Shown: positions 23,601-35,699 of the stretch, one piece after another
How positions within the stretch are numbered: the stretch's first letter is position 1
Layout: the number at the start of each line of letters is the position of its first letter
Source: Acanthosoma haemorrhoidale
Lineage: Eukaryota; Arthropoda; Insecta; Hemiptera; Acanthosomatidae
Direction: 5' to 3'
Length of the DNA stretch: 64,000 nt
Assembly (NCBI GenBank): GCA_930367205.1
Contig: OV884014.1
Location: forward strand, 77,665,104 to 77,729,103
Notes under the pieces: model-generated
What the model was told of the DNA's origin: nothing
Databases searched by the model: none
The model's input: only the letters and a program-made list of their open reading frames with translations
Program-made: the position numbers and the translations under genes

Positions 23601-26600
23601 TATTGATCAATCCTGAGACATAGTTTGTTAAAAGTACATTTGGAAATGCTGACACATAAATACAACCAGCACAGAAATCCTAAATCATTATTTATTGTTA
23701 ATGGTTATTTAATGAAAATACTGAATCAAACAATGCAAAAAGTGCCTTTAAAAAAAATGTAGGATTTTACAAATATTCCTTTTATTATTCAAAATATAAA
23801 TATATTGTAAAAAATATTTTTACGATCAATAAAATTTTATTTTAAAATGATGAGCTAGTTGGGTAGAAGGGTCTCCAAGTGGTAAAGGATAATCAACGTA
23901 GATTAACAAAGGATAGCTGTAAGAGTGCAGTCCAGTGTGGGAGGAGGGAGGTAGTTAAGCTTGTTTTAGTTTTAGTTAGCACATCAGTAATGACTAATCC
24001 TTCAGAGGAGTTGGTGCTGGACCAGCCTCGAGACAGTGTTTCCCCACAACATGGGAGGTAGAAATCAGGAGTGAAGAGACCCATCCACCAACTATGAAGG
24101 ATGTATCCAGTTATTATATATCATTATTTTTTAATACCAATTAGGTAACTATCATTTAAATTATATAAAATTGTCTATAGACAATTAAGTTAACATGAAA
24201 TAGCCAAAGTTATGCACTAGAAACAATACCCTCAGATTGTATTAAATTAACTAATATTTATTGTAAACTTGTTGTAAATATCCTTTTCCTAGTTATAAAT
24301 AAGCAAATAACCTCAAAGCAAAGATAGAGGATCAATATACGATATAAAACAGTAACAATATATAGTTATGAAATTTACCATTTCAGGACTGATGTAGTAT
24401 GGTGTCCCGAGAACAGTCTGCGCTTGTGACTTAGTATTCATTACCTTAGATATCCCAAAATCTCCTACTTTGATTATTTGATCCTTTGTTAAAAATACAT
24501 TAACCGTCTTTAAATCCCTGAAACAAAGGATAGAGGTTTAAAAATGTATACTTGAGGCTAAACTGCAAGTTAAGCCATACAGTTGTGATGTCCATATGAA
24601 ATATGGAGTGGATGATTGTATTTTATTAAAGAAGAAATAATCGAGAAATACAATTAAGCCAGCCTTCAGTGGACTCTCACCACTGCACCGCAACATTTCC
24701 ACCTCTACCGAGGCTTCCGACACTCCTTAATTCCCTCACTCCACCTTCAAACAGGTACTCCTAGTAAAAGGATCCGCTCACCCCAAATAAATTCCCTTTA
24801 TTTTTTCCCTTATCTATAATCTTAAAAATTTGAGAGCTAAGGAAAAAAAAATACAATTATATTTTTATATTAGAGGATGGAATGTGCATTTGTAATAGTT
24901 TTGTCTCTTGGATTCAAAGCAACTATAATCTGTACTAAGGCTTAAGGGTCCTAAATATGTGATAATAAGAAAATAATTACGACCTCTCTATTTGTTTACA
25001 ATATAAATAATATTTCCATATATGTATCTGGAATATGTGGTATCAGAAATAGCCGAATCGGGATCCATTATAGAAACACGATGTTTTGAATAACTAAGAT
25101 AACTGTTTAATGAATTATCGGTGGACTACAATGCCAAGAAGGAGGGCTCCCTCGACACAGCAGAATGAATCAACTGGGCTTTCCAACAGACCATCTAGTT
25201 TGTAGGGTGCTCTACCAGATGACGTGCATTATTCTTGGCATTGGAAAATAATAAAGGTAAAAACTCAAAAAGGCAGCGGGAAAGGACCAGAAGTACGGGC
25301 CCGCAAGAAACAGAGGGTATAAAAAACGAGGAGAGCCGAGGGATCGTCCTGTGTGTACCGATGGTACAGGAGATATAAAACGTAATATGTAAATAGATTC
25401 CCCTAAGAATCTATTGTACATAAAAGTTATGTCATTTTTTTAAAGGGGATTTGGAAAAAAAAAAAGGGATCGTCCTCATTCAATTTGACCCGGCCACTAG
25501 AGAGAAAGGACCAGGAGTTACGAGGAGACACGAGGCACGCGCCGAGGGACCACGCTCGGCTATCAAGAACAAAGAAACAAGAAGAATTCGCCGAGGACGC
25601 AATTTTAGTAAATCTGGCCAGACGCGATTATATTAAGGTAAATGTTAAGTTTAGTTTCTAACATTGTAAAATTTATCACGTACGTGCTTATATGTATAAT
25701 AACCACATGAATAAATTTGTAATTAAACAATTTTCCTTTTGCCAGAATTCTTTCTTATATTAACAGAACCTCTATAAAACATCAGATTAATAAAAAATAT
25801 AAACAATAAATATAAAAACGTATTAATATATTATATATTAGTGTTACTTTATGATAATAATATAATAAATTAAAATTATTAGAGTTGATTTAATGTAAAG
25901 TTCGATTATACAGAAAGCCTTGGTAATATGGTCATGTACCGAATATAACTTTAAAATCAAGTTAGTTACCCATGACCTATGACTTAGATTAGAACGGAGC
26001 AATAGGAAGAGAATAACTTTATGGAAGTGGGGAATATAAGGTCCCTGAGATATAGGGCCTATACTGGTAAAAGCAGCTGAAGAGGAAGGAGACGTATGTC
26101 GGCAGGCATGGCTAAGAGTTGGAGGGATTAAGGGGTGAGATCCCTTCATATCCCCACTCTTGTGGGGCATATGATAGAAGAAGAACACATCGACAATGAT
26201 GAGAGATATCTCCAATTGACGAGCTAAGCCCGGCACCTGGACTTATTTCAAGGGCAAACAGTGAGTACAAAATCAATTACAGTTTCTACGTTAAAGACAG
26301 TTAGGCCCACTATCCATAATTTCCAAAAATCAGTGTTCATATTAAGTGTTAGAGATAATTAATAATGTTTAGAATATTTCAGAGCTGTAGAAATAATTTT
26401 ACCAACTTACTTTTCTACAGACTCGCAGTTTTCCAATCTGTCCCTCCTAGTAGCCCTACCTGTCGTGAAAGTTATTTATTATCATAAGAATTGGCGAGAC
26501 TCTTTCAGACTTCTTTAGCTGTTGTAATAGACTGGATGTGAACATGATTTACAGGTTCTATCAGTAGAATTATCTTTGCACGACACTTTTTGTCCTTTTT

Positions 26601-29478
26601 TTCGTCTTCTTCGTTACCTTCCACATATTCCCATAATTCATGTTCTATTAAATGCGTTTGAGTAGCGATCTTCCAGGGGTCGTAGTTCACACGGCCGTGA
26701 GCTTTTCTACAGGAATTTGAAACTGCATTATTCAACACACGTGTTAGACTTAAGTTAATACTAAAAAAAAACATGACTATACCCAGAAACACATGAGACA
26801 ACCCAGTTTCTTTAGATGTACTGCAACACATACCCGAATGGGTTGTAATTAATTAGAACACTGTATAACACCACATAGTACATATATTGTACAATAGTAA
26901 CACAACACAACAAACAGTACAAGAAACATTACACACAAACACGTAACTTAGGAAACAATCACACAGACTACAACCTTGCTAGTTAACAAAGTGTTGCCAA
27001 GATTAATAAAATATTTTGACATAGACTGCCAGTTGGTCATTGGAAAAAGAATGAACCAACAACTTGACAGGTTTCCAACTCCAACAATCTTTCTCTCCAA
27101 ATCTGAGTGGCTTTATTTATACTTATAAAGAATTCACTGAGTTACCACGAAATTTTGTTATATTTGAGTCGGAGAGTTTGTTAGGAGGTCTACCTAGGAA
27201 ACCTACTGATCCTACTATCCCCATAGTTCCTGCAATGACTCTCATACCACAAATTCATATTCATATTTCTAAATTCTATTATTTTGTCATAATCCATCTA
27301 TGTGGTAGGTTACACAGATAACATTGTTATTGCTAAAACCAAACAAATGGGTTGTAAATGATATAGTTACCTGTGTAGGATACTGTGGTCATGCATGTAC
27401 TGTATCGCTGCTACTACCTGTCTGAAGATGTCTAAGATGCGTTGCTCTGGGAGTGGTCCCTTAGCCCCGGCCAACATCTCCGAAAGGTTACCACCTTCTG
27501 CATACTCCATCTCGATCACCAGCAGTCCATCCTTCTCGAAGCTCCCTAAGTAGCTACACATAACAATTGCATTCTTTACAAGTCTACATAATCCTTTTTA
27601 AAAATGAAACCCATATTTTTATAAACGTCTCCGATATTAAAGCTATAGATAGATGAAAGGAAGGAATGACCAATAAGAATTACTGACCCCACTATGGCCC
27701 TTTTTATCAGGCAATCTACTTTCCTCCCATTAAATTATAATATAAGTAACAAAAAGACAGAAAATTATTGTTGCCGTAAGTAGCTGTTTAGGCAATCATT
27801 CAAAAATTAACTTAACAGTAGTTGACACAAAAATGATCAAATAAAAAGATAAAAAGATTACCTAATGATGTTGGGGTGATGAAGCACTGATAAAACTTGT
27901 ACCTCGTTGAGAGCCATCTGTCGCTCTGGGGCACTCAGCTCAGACAGGCTGATTTCCTTCAGCACGACCATCTGAGAGTCGGACAGTCTCTTGTACAGGA
28001 CGGCAGTCCCAAACGCTCCTAGGTCCAGCCAATGTTATAATGTAATGCCATGACATTCAGTCCAACGTGTCATTTCAGTGTTCCGTTAGTTCATCAGTAA
28101 ATTAAAATGAATCATTAAATCATCTTGAATCATCAATGAATCAATAAATGAATCATTGATCAATCTTTTCAAACCTACATTTCCAAATTTTAACCAAAAG
28201 TTTAATTACCCATTCCTTCATCGTTCAACTAAATTCATTTGATGAAAAAGGATGAATCAAAGGCTTCGTTAAGTAAACCATGACTAAATATTTATATGCA
28301 TGAGGCCCTCAAAGGTTGATAAAAAATAAACTGCTTTTGTTATGTAAATAAAATATGCATATTTCATATATATTATAAGACCACCTGCAGGCAAGAGCAC
28401 AAGGGGCTCTTATGTTATGTCATAATCAACATTTTTCTTTATAAATATAGCATAATTACTGACGTATATTTTAATGTTTGCGATTTTTCCCTGTTTTTAA
28501 CTGTAACTGTTCAACATATAGTTGTCCAGTTATTTGAATCCGGAGTTTCAAAAAGATGATAAATAGCAACTGCTGGTTCTTTGTGAAGAGTTTCACCCTC
28601 TTTAAAACGATCTGTAAAAGAAAACGTAACTCTTTCTAGTTAGAAGTGGAAAGTTAAAAACGTGGAATTTCCTACTATTTCAAGCACTTGACAAAAACAA
28701 ATCGTATTTTTTTAAGCGTTATCTCGCATTTGTGCTGAATTTGGTAACGATCTACCAGGACATACAAAGCGCAATCTAACTTAAAAATAGTTAGTCTAAG
28801 TTAGGATGAAATGTATAAATTAAACGACACATGTAGAAGTTAACAATTCATCGTTTAATATATTATTATAAATAAAGAAAGCAAGGATGATGTTAAATGA
28901 GAAAGTTCCTCGAGTGACTGACCTGGGCATCACAGATTGAACTGTTTTATGGAGGTGTCATTATGACATATCTTAAAGCAGTAACTCCAAAGGCCAAACT
29001 GTTTACTATTCGGTATTTATTGGTACCATTTAGCCACAGTTACATTATGGTCATCAACATCTCAAAAACGCCTCGGCAACTTCCTGTACGTATAGTTCCA
29101 AAGAGCTAACTTTCTCCTAGTGTTCTAATAAGTTATTGACAAGTAAAAAATATTTTATAACCCCTCCCTCATTATCGTGGATAGGCGTGAGCTTTATCTC
29201 TAAATTAGTTTATCTTTGCCTCTTTGCCAATCGGCGGCACGAGCGTTGTCTCTCAGCTATTAATAATTAAAAGGTAGATTATCTGATTGCTATTATGCAT
29301 TTAGTACCTTTTCCAACAACACGGACCTTTTCATAATTGTCGAGGCTGTTTGAGTTGCTGCTCCCGCTGGCTTTAGAACTGGCTAAACTGCTCGACCCTG
29401 CCATGAGGGACGGCTGTAAAGAACTGTTGCTGGTAGCAGATATGGAATCAATATCAACTGTGTGGCCATAGGGACAAT
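14650..29478 (-). CDS. niki: NIMA-related kinase with RCC1 repeats (NEK9/NEK8, niki-like)
   Basis: Ser/Thr kinase of the NEK8/NEK9 group, which act in spindle and ciliary signalling. Exons in order: 29478-29308, 28018-27862, 27553-27371, 24517-24379, 23454-23326, 22643-22471, 22383-22244, 21157-21040, 20522-20395, 19940-19826, 19252-19090, 18026-17799, 17275-17195, 16753-16671, 16589-16409, 14739-14650. All joins keep one frame, giving 758 residues. Kinase landmarks (residue 1 = first Asp): glycine loop VGKGAFG about 55-61, Lys78 in VVLKEI, Glu96, HRD 170-172, DFG 190-192, SPE 214-216. From about residue 320, several RCC1 blades follow (VYSWGEGKRGELGH, TCGRGDWGTLGHG, CGDDHIVCLTRDGNIYAWG). The C-terminus has VPDWIKEEL, like the W..KEL segment of NEK9. 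The first exon shown starts at an acceptor and needs one base from an upstream exon, so the N-terminus is missing. The activation segment and ANLPALV-type lobe look NEK8-like while the tail looks NEK9-like. Confidence 0.92.
15860..16010 (+). repeat. Short interspersed element (family S2) with A-rich 3' end
   Basis: Starts near TATGTAACCCAACCTCCTTC and runs through GCATAGCAGAATGAGGAG to an A-rich end at about 15985. The same unit occurs twice more as an inverted pair at 48405-48712. Three copies and the A-tail fit a SINE-like retroposon. It lies in the last intron of the NEK gene. No tRNA promoter boxes were recognised. Confidence 0.65.
17505..17605 (-). repeat. tRNA-derived SINE copy
   Basis: On the minus strand, ACAGCTCAACTTACAGAG resembles a tRNA D-arm/A box, and GAGTTCGAATGCC about 35 bases on resembles the T-arm/B box. 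A tail with ATATTTTTTTCTTAGGCTAA follows. The same order and tail occur at 36585-36665 and 41050-41150, so this is a SINE head and not a functional tRNA. It lies in an intron of the NEK gene. Confidence 0.6.
25355..25470 (+). repeat. Interspersed repeat with two short hairpins (family H)
   Basis: Contains TGTACCGATGGTACA (6-bp stem) and TAGATTCCCCTAAGAATCTA (7-bp stem), then GGGGATTTGGAAAAA. The same hairpin pair and A-rich edge recur inverted at 48945-49065. Class unknown; LTR or non-autonomous DNA element are both possible. Confidence 0.6.
26380..26730 (-). pseudogene. Copia-like Gag pseudogene fragment
   Basis: Minus strand reads YDPWKIATQTHLIEHELWEY, then KCRAKIILLIEPVNHVHIQS and TTAKEV. 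This matches the Copia Gag (UBN2-type) pattern in which a W-containing N-terminus is followed by A.I.L.I...H..... TAKE.W. The W codon after KEV is TGA and another in-frame stop follows before LSRQVGLL. A frameshifted RLENCESVEK, also typical of the family, comes next. At least two stops and one frameshift show it is dead. It lies within a NEK intron. Confidence 0.7.
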
Positions 29479-30546
29479 CTACAAAACATACATCCTCTCT
29501 ATTTGTTGTCTTTTGTCTTCAATAGAGTATTTTATTGTTTCTCAAGGATACATTCACATTATTAAGATAGAATAAATTCATCAAATACGTACAAAAATGT
29601 TTTTTGTTTTAAGTGGTAATATAATAAAATAGGAATTCTGAAAACCAAGGGGGATTTGAATATTTATACTTAAGCGAGAGAAAAAATATAAATTAATTAT
29701 AATTTATATTATATATTCTTATTATTATATAAATATAATTTGTAACATATCTATAATGCAATTCCAGATTTTTACGTCAGCTTGACCAGCATATATTATA
29801 AAATATCCTTATTTAAATTGTTCGAGTATTTTTAATTTGCACCGGGTCATTATTGGAGATATATCGGCATGTTAATGAGCACTACTTAATTGTAATAATA
29901 AACAAACTGCTTGCTCAGCGTAGGTGAATGATTGTTTTAAATCTTTAATGATGGCCAGAAAAACTTATATTATATCGATTTTTAAGATAAAAGACAAATG
30001 AAAAAATTCTTTCTAATTGCTATCGTTCGTTTAGTAATAGTAGTAACTTTTTCCAAGCAAAGTTGCTAACTATTCTTACGTAGGCGTTACTTCGCCTATT
30101 TTACTGTATTACAGACACGTGGTCCGGTTCATTAAGAACAAAGTGACAGTGTTCCGTCAAGTAAATATACGCCAAATCCAACGTACGTACAACTGGACAA
30201 AATCATTACCAAACTAAAAAATAAACTATTTTTGGACGAATAGAAATAAAAGTTGAAATCCCTTAGGATGGCAAATACATACTTTGTATAAATAAATATA
30301 ATAAGTAACTTCTTTGGGATGTAAAGGTTCTGGTTTCAAATTCCAAGAAGGAAAACAAATTTTTCTTGTCGCTAGCAAATCTACAAATTATAATTTAGTG
30401 ACTCTGATAGACAGCAAGCTCTTCCCAGTTCATACAACAGCAAATTATACAGTACATAACAATTAAAAAATAAATACTTCTCAGTTTTATTAAAAAAAAC
30501 AATAAATCAATCAAAAGGCTTTTGTTTTTCATAAGATAGTTAGTTT

Positions 30547-30552
30547 TTTATT
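30547..30552 (-). promoter_or_regulatory. DRC2 polyadenylation signal
   Basis: AATAAA on the minus strand about 43 bases after the DRC2 stop codon (30595-30597). A second AATAAA is at 30486-30491. The gap to the first recognised NEK exon is only about 1.1 kb, so the NEK first exon and promoter probably lie in that gap. Confidence 0.5.
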
Positions 30553-30594
30553 TGCTCGCAAGTAAGAATATGATTTAGACAAATTCAAAATGTT

Positions 30595-33500
30595 TCAATA
30601 ATGTGTCATTGTAATATCTATGTCCCTGTCTGGCCTCAACTGTGACAGCACATATCTCAATTTGCACTTTAAATCTTTGTTAATTTTCACCTCTTCCTTC
30701 AGTTTGATCTCCATGTAGTCACAATGGCTTTGGACCACAGCAGTCCGATATGTTAGCTTGTCAATGCAAAGTGCACTGTCGAAGTCCTGAAAGATGTGTC
30801 CTCAAAACAATAGCTTTTAGATAAATCTAATATACATAGATGTTAAAAAAAGAAATAATGCAAACTAAACAATAGCATAACTACTATATGTCAACAGCAA
30901 GCTATTATAAAAAGTAATCACTGTTAAATTGTAGCAACCTAAAATAAATTATAATTGATGAGCTAGGACCTCAGTAAATTGCTTTGTTGTATGTGAAACT
31001 GTGCCACAGTATCCTTGATTCATTATTGAGTAAAGTATATAATATTTATTTAATATAGTGGAAAGAATCCGAATGAAAGAGGGACAACCATGAACATGCA
31101 AAATCCTGGACAAAGGAGATACTAAATTGCCTATAATGGTAATGTTTACATTACAGCCAATATCGAATGATAGATATTAGGATAGTTATAAAAGTGCTGA
31201 CCGTTGCCCTGAGAAACCATGTCAATATCAATATATATGCAATTATATAATAGATAAAGCATTAAAATAGAATCTGCCTTGGGAATAACAAATATGCTAG
31301 ATGCTAATCTCTTATAGTCTCATCACTGCCCGTAACAGTTTCCAGCCTTCTCTGTCTTGTAACAGCGTCTTTACCTTATTCCATGCACTCTGTCATGCCA
31401 TTGTAAATTTAATAATTAATTACCTCATCATAAAAATAGCGTGCTGATTCTTACTTTTGATCATTTATAATTTTAGGTAAAATGAGACTTGGAAATAAAA
31501 AGTTTGACAAAAAAAATTTAATAATTTGAAGCTGAATATCTCAGATGGTTTCCTAACTTCCGATTGAAAAATTGAATATGAAGAGAACTGTTGATGTTAT
31601 ATAAATAAAAAAAACATAAATTATTACAGTATTGTTATCATTGGACATCCTTTTGCTTTGGTAGCATTTTGATTAAATAATTCATTTTCTGTGGCTTGCT
31701 TGACCTCTTAAATATTATCTCTTCTACATTGCAATTCCCATTGCTTTCTTTTATCAAACAACAATCTTGACTGACTCCCAAAAGCCACTCAATAGCTGAC
31801 TGTACACATTACCAACAGTTGGTAGTGAGTGAAGCATCAGTATTAGCTACCAATTGAAAACTGAACTTCTTTTAGTAACAACTGATGCTCTCTTAGGGCC
31901 CATCAATGCATTGTCTGTTTGCCATGCCCTCCTAAACTTTCATACAACATTTCCTTCCTCAATATAACATTACTTATTACCACAATGAAATATTATGTAT
32001 TTGAATATTATTTAGGAACCCAAAATATTAATCAATAGATAACGGTTTTCGAATAATTTTTAATTTTATTTGGTCATAATTTCCAAAAAATCAGTTTAAT
32101 CTTCTTATTTACTCCCCTATTGTAATAATTTTAGTAAGCACAAATTGGGTGGAAAATTCAGGCCGGAAGCCAGATTAGAGAGGATTAAGGAAGGGATGTT
32201 TCTAGAAAGGTGAAAACTTGATATAGTCAGTTTTAAGGTAAATATTGGTTTAGTAATAATAAATTATTACCTGTCCAGGTGAATGATTAAATGTCTCAAC
32301 ATATTCAGACGGAAATACTTTTTCTTCTTGGGTCTCTAACTTAAAGCATAACTGTTTTGCATGTAAGACTTTTTCAATTTTCTCTTTAATTCTTTCAAGT
32401 TCCTATTACAAAGAAATAAATGTGTTTTCACAAAATATCATGGAATTTATCAACAAATTATTGAGTAAAAGTAAAGTTATTCTTAATGAACATTTGTTAT
32501 TAGTTTGTCATTGACTATAGATCTCCCTCCCCATTAGTGGTTTTTAAAAAACTTTTAGCATTAATTATAATAGAGACATTTGTGGCTTTACATGCTTACA
32601 TACTCTACTTTATAGCAGGATGGGATTATTACATATCCTACTAGCACCTTAAGCTTTAGGAGCATTATACATATCCTACCAAATAGATAATTAAGGGAGG
32701 AGAAAGTGGAAGATAGATTTATTCAGATCTTTCACATCATGAAGAAGATATTTAAACCTCTACATTTCTTAATGTCATGATTGATTTATTCTACCCTGTT
32801 ATTACTGTATCAATAACCTAGGCACTATTTCTAGACCAAATCTTATCTAGGAAGACAAATTACTTGAAGGCCCACTTCAACTAGGATGTGGGTGAGCTTA
32901 TATTCATCAATAACAATGTATGCCAACAAAAGCAGTCCATTTTAACTCTTAAACTGCTCTGTCGGTTTTGTCACCTCCTGCCACTGCAAATCTGCCATCT
33001 TCTCTTTTGAGTATAGTTCTATTGCATATGACGATATTTACTGATCATACTTTATTGATACGACACCTCGAGAACAAATTAAATGTATTCTTATGAATAG
33101 TCTCCTGAGATTTATCCAAGGAATCCCTAGAGTCTGATGCATATCGCAGCATAATGGTGAGTTGGGATGGTTATACCTTTTGGCCGTTAATAATACTTTC
33201 TCGGACCTTTTCTGTACTGTACCACCTCTACTCTCATACTTTCATAACCTCACCAAATTCAATTATACTACCAAATCCCACACCCATGATTATACCCCAT
33301 AGAACCCCTTGTTTTGTCCGTTAGTTCCTAGTCCTAAATATTGGGAACTTGATTCCTTTCAATATAGAACTATCCTTTACTCTCAATATTTAAATCTAGA
33401 TTATTACAGCCCTTCTTTCCTTTCAATAAGGATCATTATAAAATCATGTGTTTTCATATTATTTTTATTTTGTAATCTTAGGTAGAGAATACTATTAAAG

Positions 33501-35648
33501 GTACAAAGAGTTAATTACATTTTAATAAATTTAAATACATCTAATCTATAAATATAAAAAGAAAAGTAAAAATGTATTACGTTTTTATGAAATTTGTTAC
33601 ACCAAAAATATTTTAAATTCTACGTATATCTAACCCATATACAGTTTTCACGAAACCTGCTTTATCACAACCAATATCTGTTTTAGACTGAATTAGAAAT
33701 AAAAGGCTAACGAGATTTAAGAAACCTAATGGCTAGTAATCCTGTAAAATTAAACATAAATAATCAATGAATTCATTTTTCATAAAATAAAAACTTACTT
33801 GTGATTAAAAATTGCATTACTGCTTGAAAAAGTTTTTGACATTTTTCTTTCCAACAATGAATTAGCAGCCAATTTGTATTCATCAATAAATTTTAAGATA
33901 TTTTCTTATAATAAAATGATCAGGCATGTGCAAAGCTTTAAAATTGTATTGGAATTAGAAAAAAGTACAGTTTTGTAGTTACACCACTTTTGTTCTGAAA
34001 GCCTCAAATCGGTATGGTATATTTTTTTTAGAACTTGCCTAAATTGAATGTGAAGCTGTTGCAATTTAAAATTGTTGAGCATTTTAAAATTATAAACTAA
34101 ACATGTCACCAAAGAAAGCTCATTTTTGTAATTCTAAGGAAACTATGTCCCAGAATAAATCCATCTTTCATTTCATTGCCACATGTTCCAGGTAAATCAA
34201 ACATCAACTTTAAATCAAATAATCCCCAATAATTTAACACCCAGTGGACTCAAACATTTAATAATTAATCAAAATTAATAATACAAATAAAAAGCTATTT
34301 ACTTTTATGATGGCAAGGCTAACTTTGCTCATATGTGTCAGTTTATTTTCATCGAACTTCATATTGTTTTTAAAAGTATGCTGCAAAAGCCCATAACTAT
34401 TAGCATAATCTGTTCGCTCTTCTGCCAACTCATTGTTCTTAATATTCCAAAAGCTTAGTTCATCCGAATCATCATCCCTTTTGTTCTTTACCTAAAGAAA
34501 ATCATATTACATAAAAAATAATTATTTATACCCTCTACTACTATTTAACAGTGATTGTAAAAGTAAATACTTGTGAAAAAGTACCAGTAATAAATATGCA
34601 TTAAAATAAATAAAGTTTTTGTCAGCTTACTTCCATTTCTTTTATAGCAATCTTCTGTTTAGCTATTACTTTTCCATCATCAGCATGCTTTAACTTTAGA
34701 AATAGTACAAATCTCCTTGCTATTTTCCAATCTTTTCTGAATCTCCCGAGTACAGTCCTAAATTGTACCCAAAGATTGAAAGCTTTAGTTTCTAAATCAT
34801 AAGCTGTTTCAGCTATCAAGCCCAAGTGCTGTAAATTAAAATTAAATCAATTCAGTGTGAACTTGTAAATAGTTTCTCTTTAATATGCCAATTCAGACAT
34901 ATTAATTATCATAAGACCTTGTCATGTTGCTTTAAGCGATGTTTCTTCTGCCTCTTAGAAAGCATTTGACACTTGCTTTCATATCTGTCTGAAGTACCAT
35001 AAGAGACTGCTCGTACATCATCTCTAAATTCCATGCCTTTCAGTTTGGCATATTTCAAGAATGCCCAGTGGTTCTTTAACATTCTATCCCTTTGTAATTC
35101 AAAATCATTCATCATTTGGAGCATTATTTCTTGAAAGCTTCCTAAGGAATTATTTATTTATATATCAATTTTCCTATCACATTAATTTACCATCATAAAA
35201 TAAGTTTTCTTACCCTAGAGAGGTTTTAATCCATTGAAGTTTACTTATTTGGTAAGTATATTTTTATTTTTCTATGTAGTGTCATGATTCCTATTCACGG
35301 TTATTTTTCATAATATTTTATTTATTAAGAGAAAAGGAAGACAAAACTTCAAAATTAATAACAGTTAAGGTTAAAATTAAATATATCTCAGAGTTTGTAA
35401 TGATTCTTAGTGCATCATAATTACAATTGAATATCAAAATAATAAATATCTAAAAATGTTACTATTCTGCGTTGCTGGTTGTTGTAAAACTTTTGTTTTC
35501 AATATGTAGTCTTCTTACTTTTGGTTATTGTCTACCAGGTTCTTACCTGGGTCATCTTCTGCCTGGTAGCACCCGACCTCACAGCTGCTGACTCACTAAC
35601 ACTCTAACAGGGATCATTCCCAAGTGCTAAAAGAGAGAGAGAGAGAAA

Positions 35649-35699
<51 letters not shown>

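Noticed and set aside
25844..26236. 130-codon minus-strand open frame
   Set aside because: No motif, hydrophobic low-complexity end, no splice support. Probably a chance frame in old repeat sequence.
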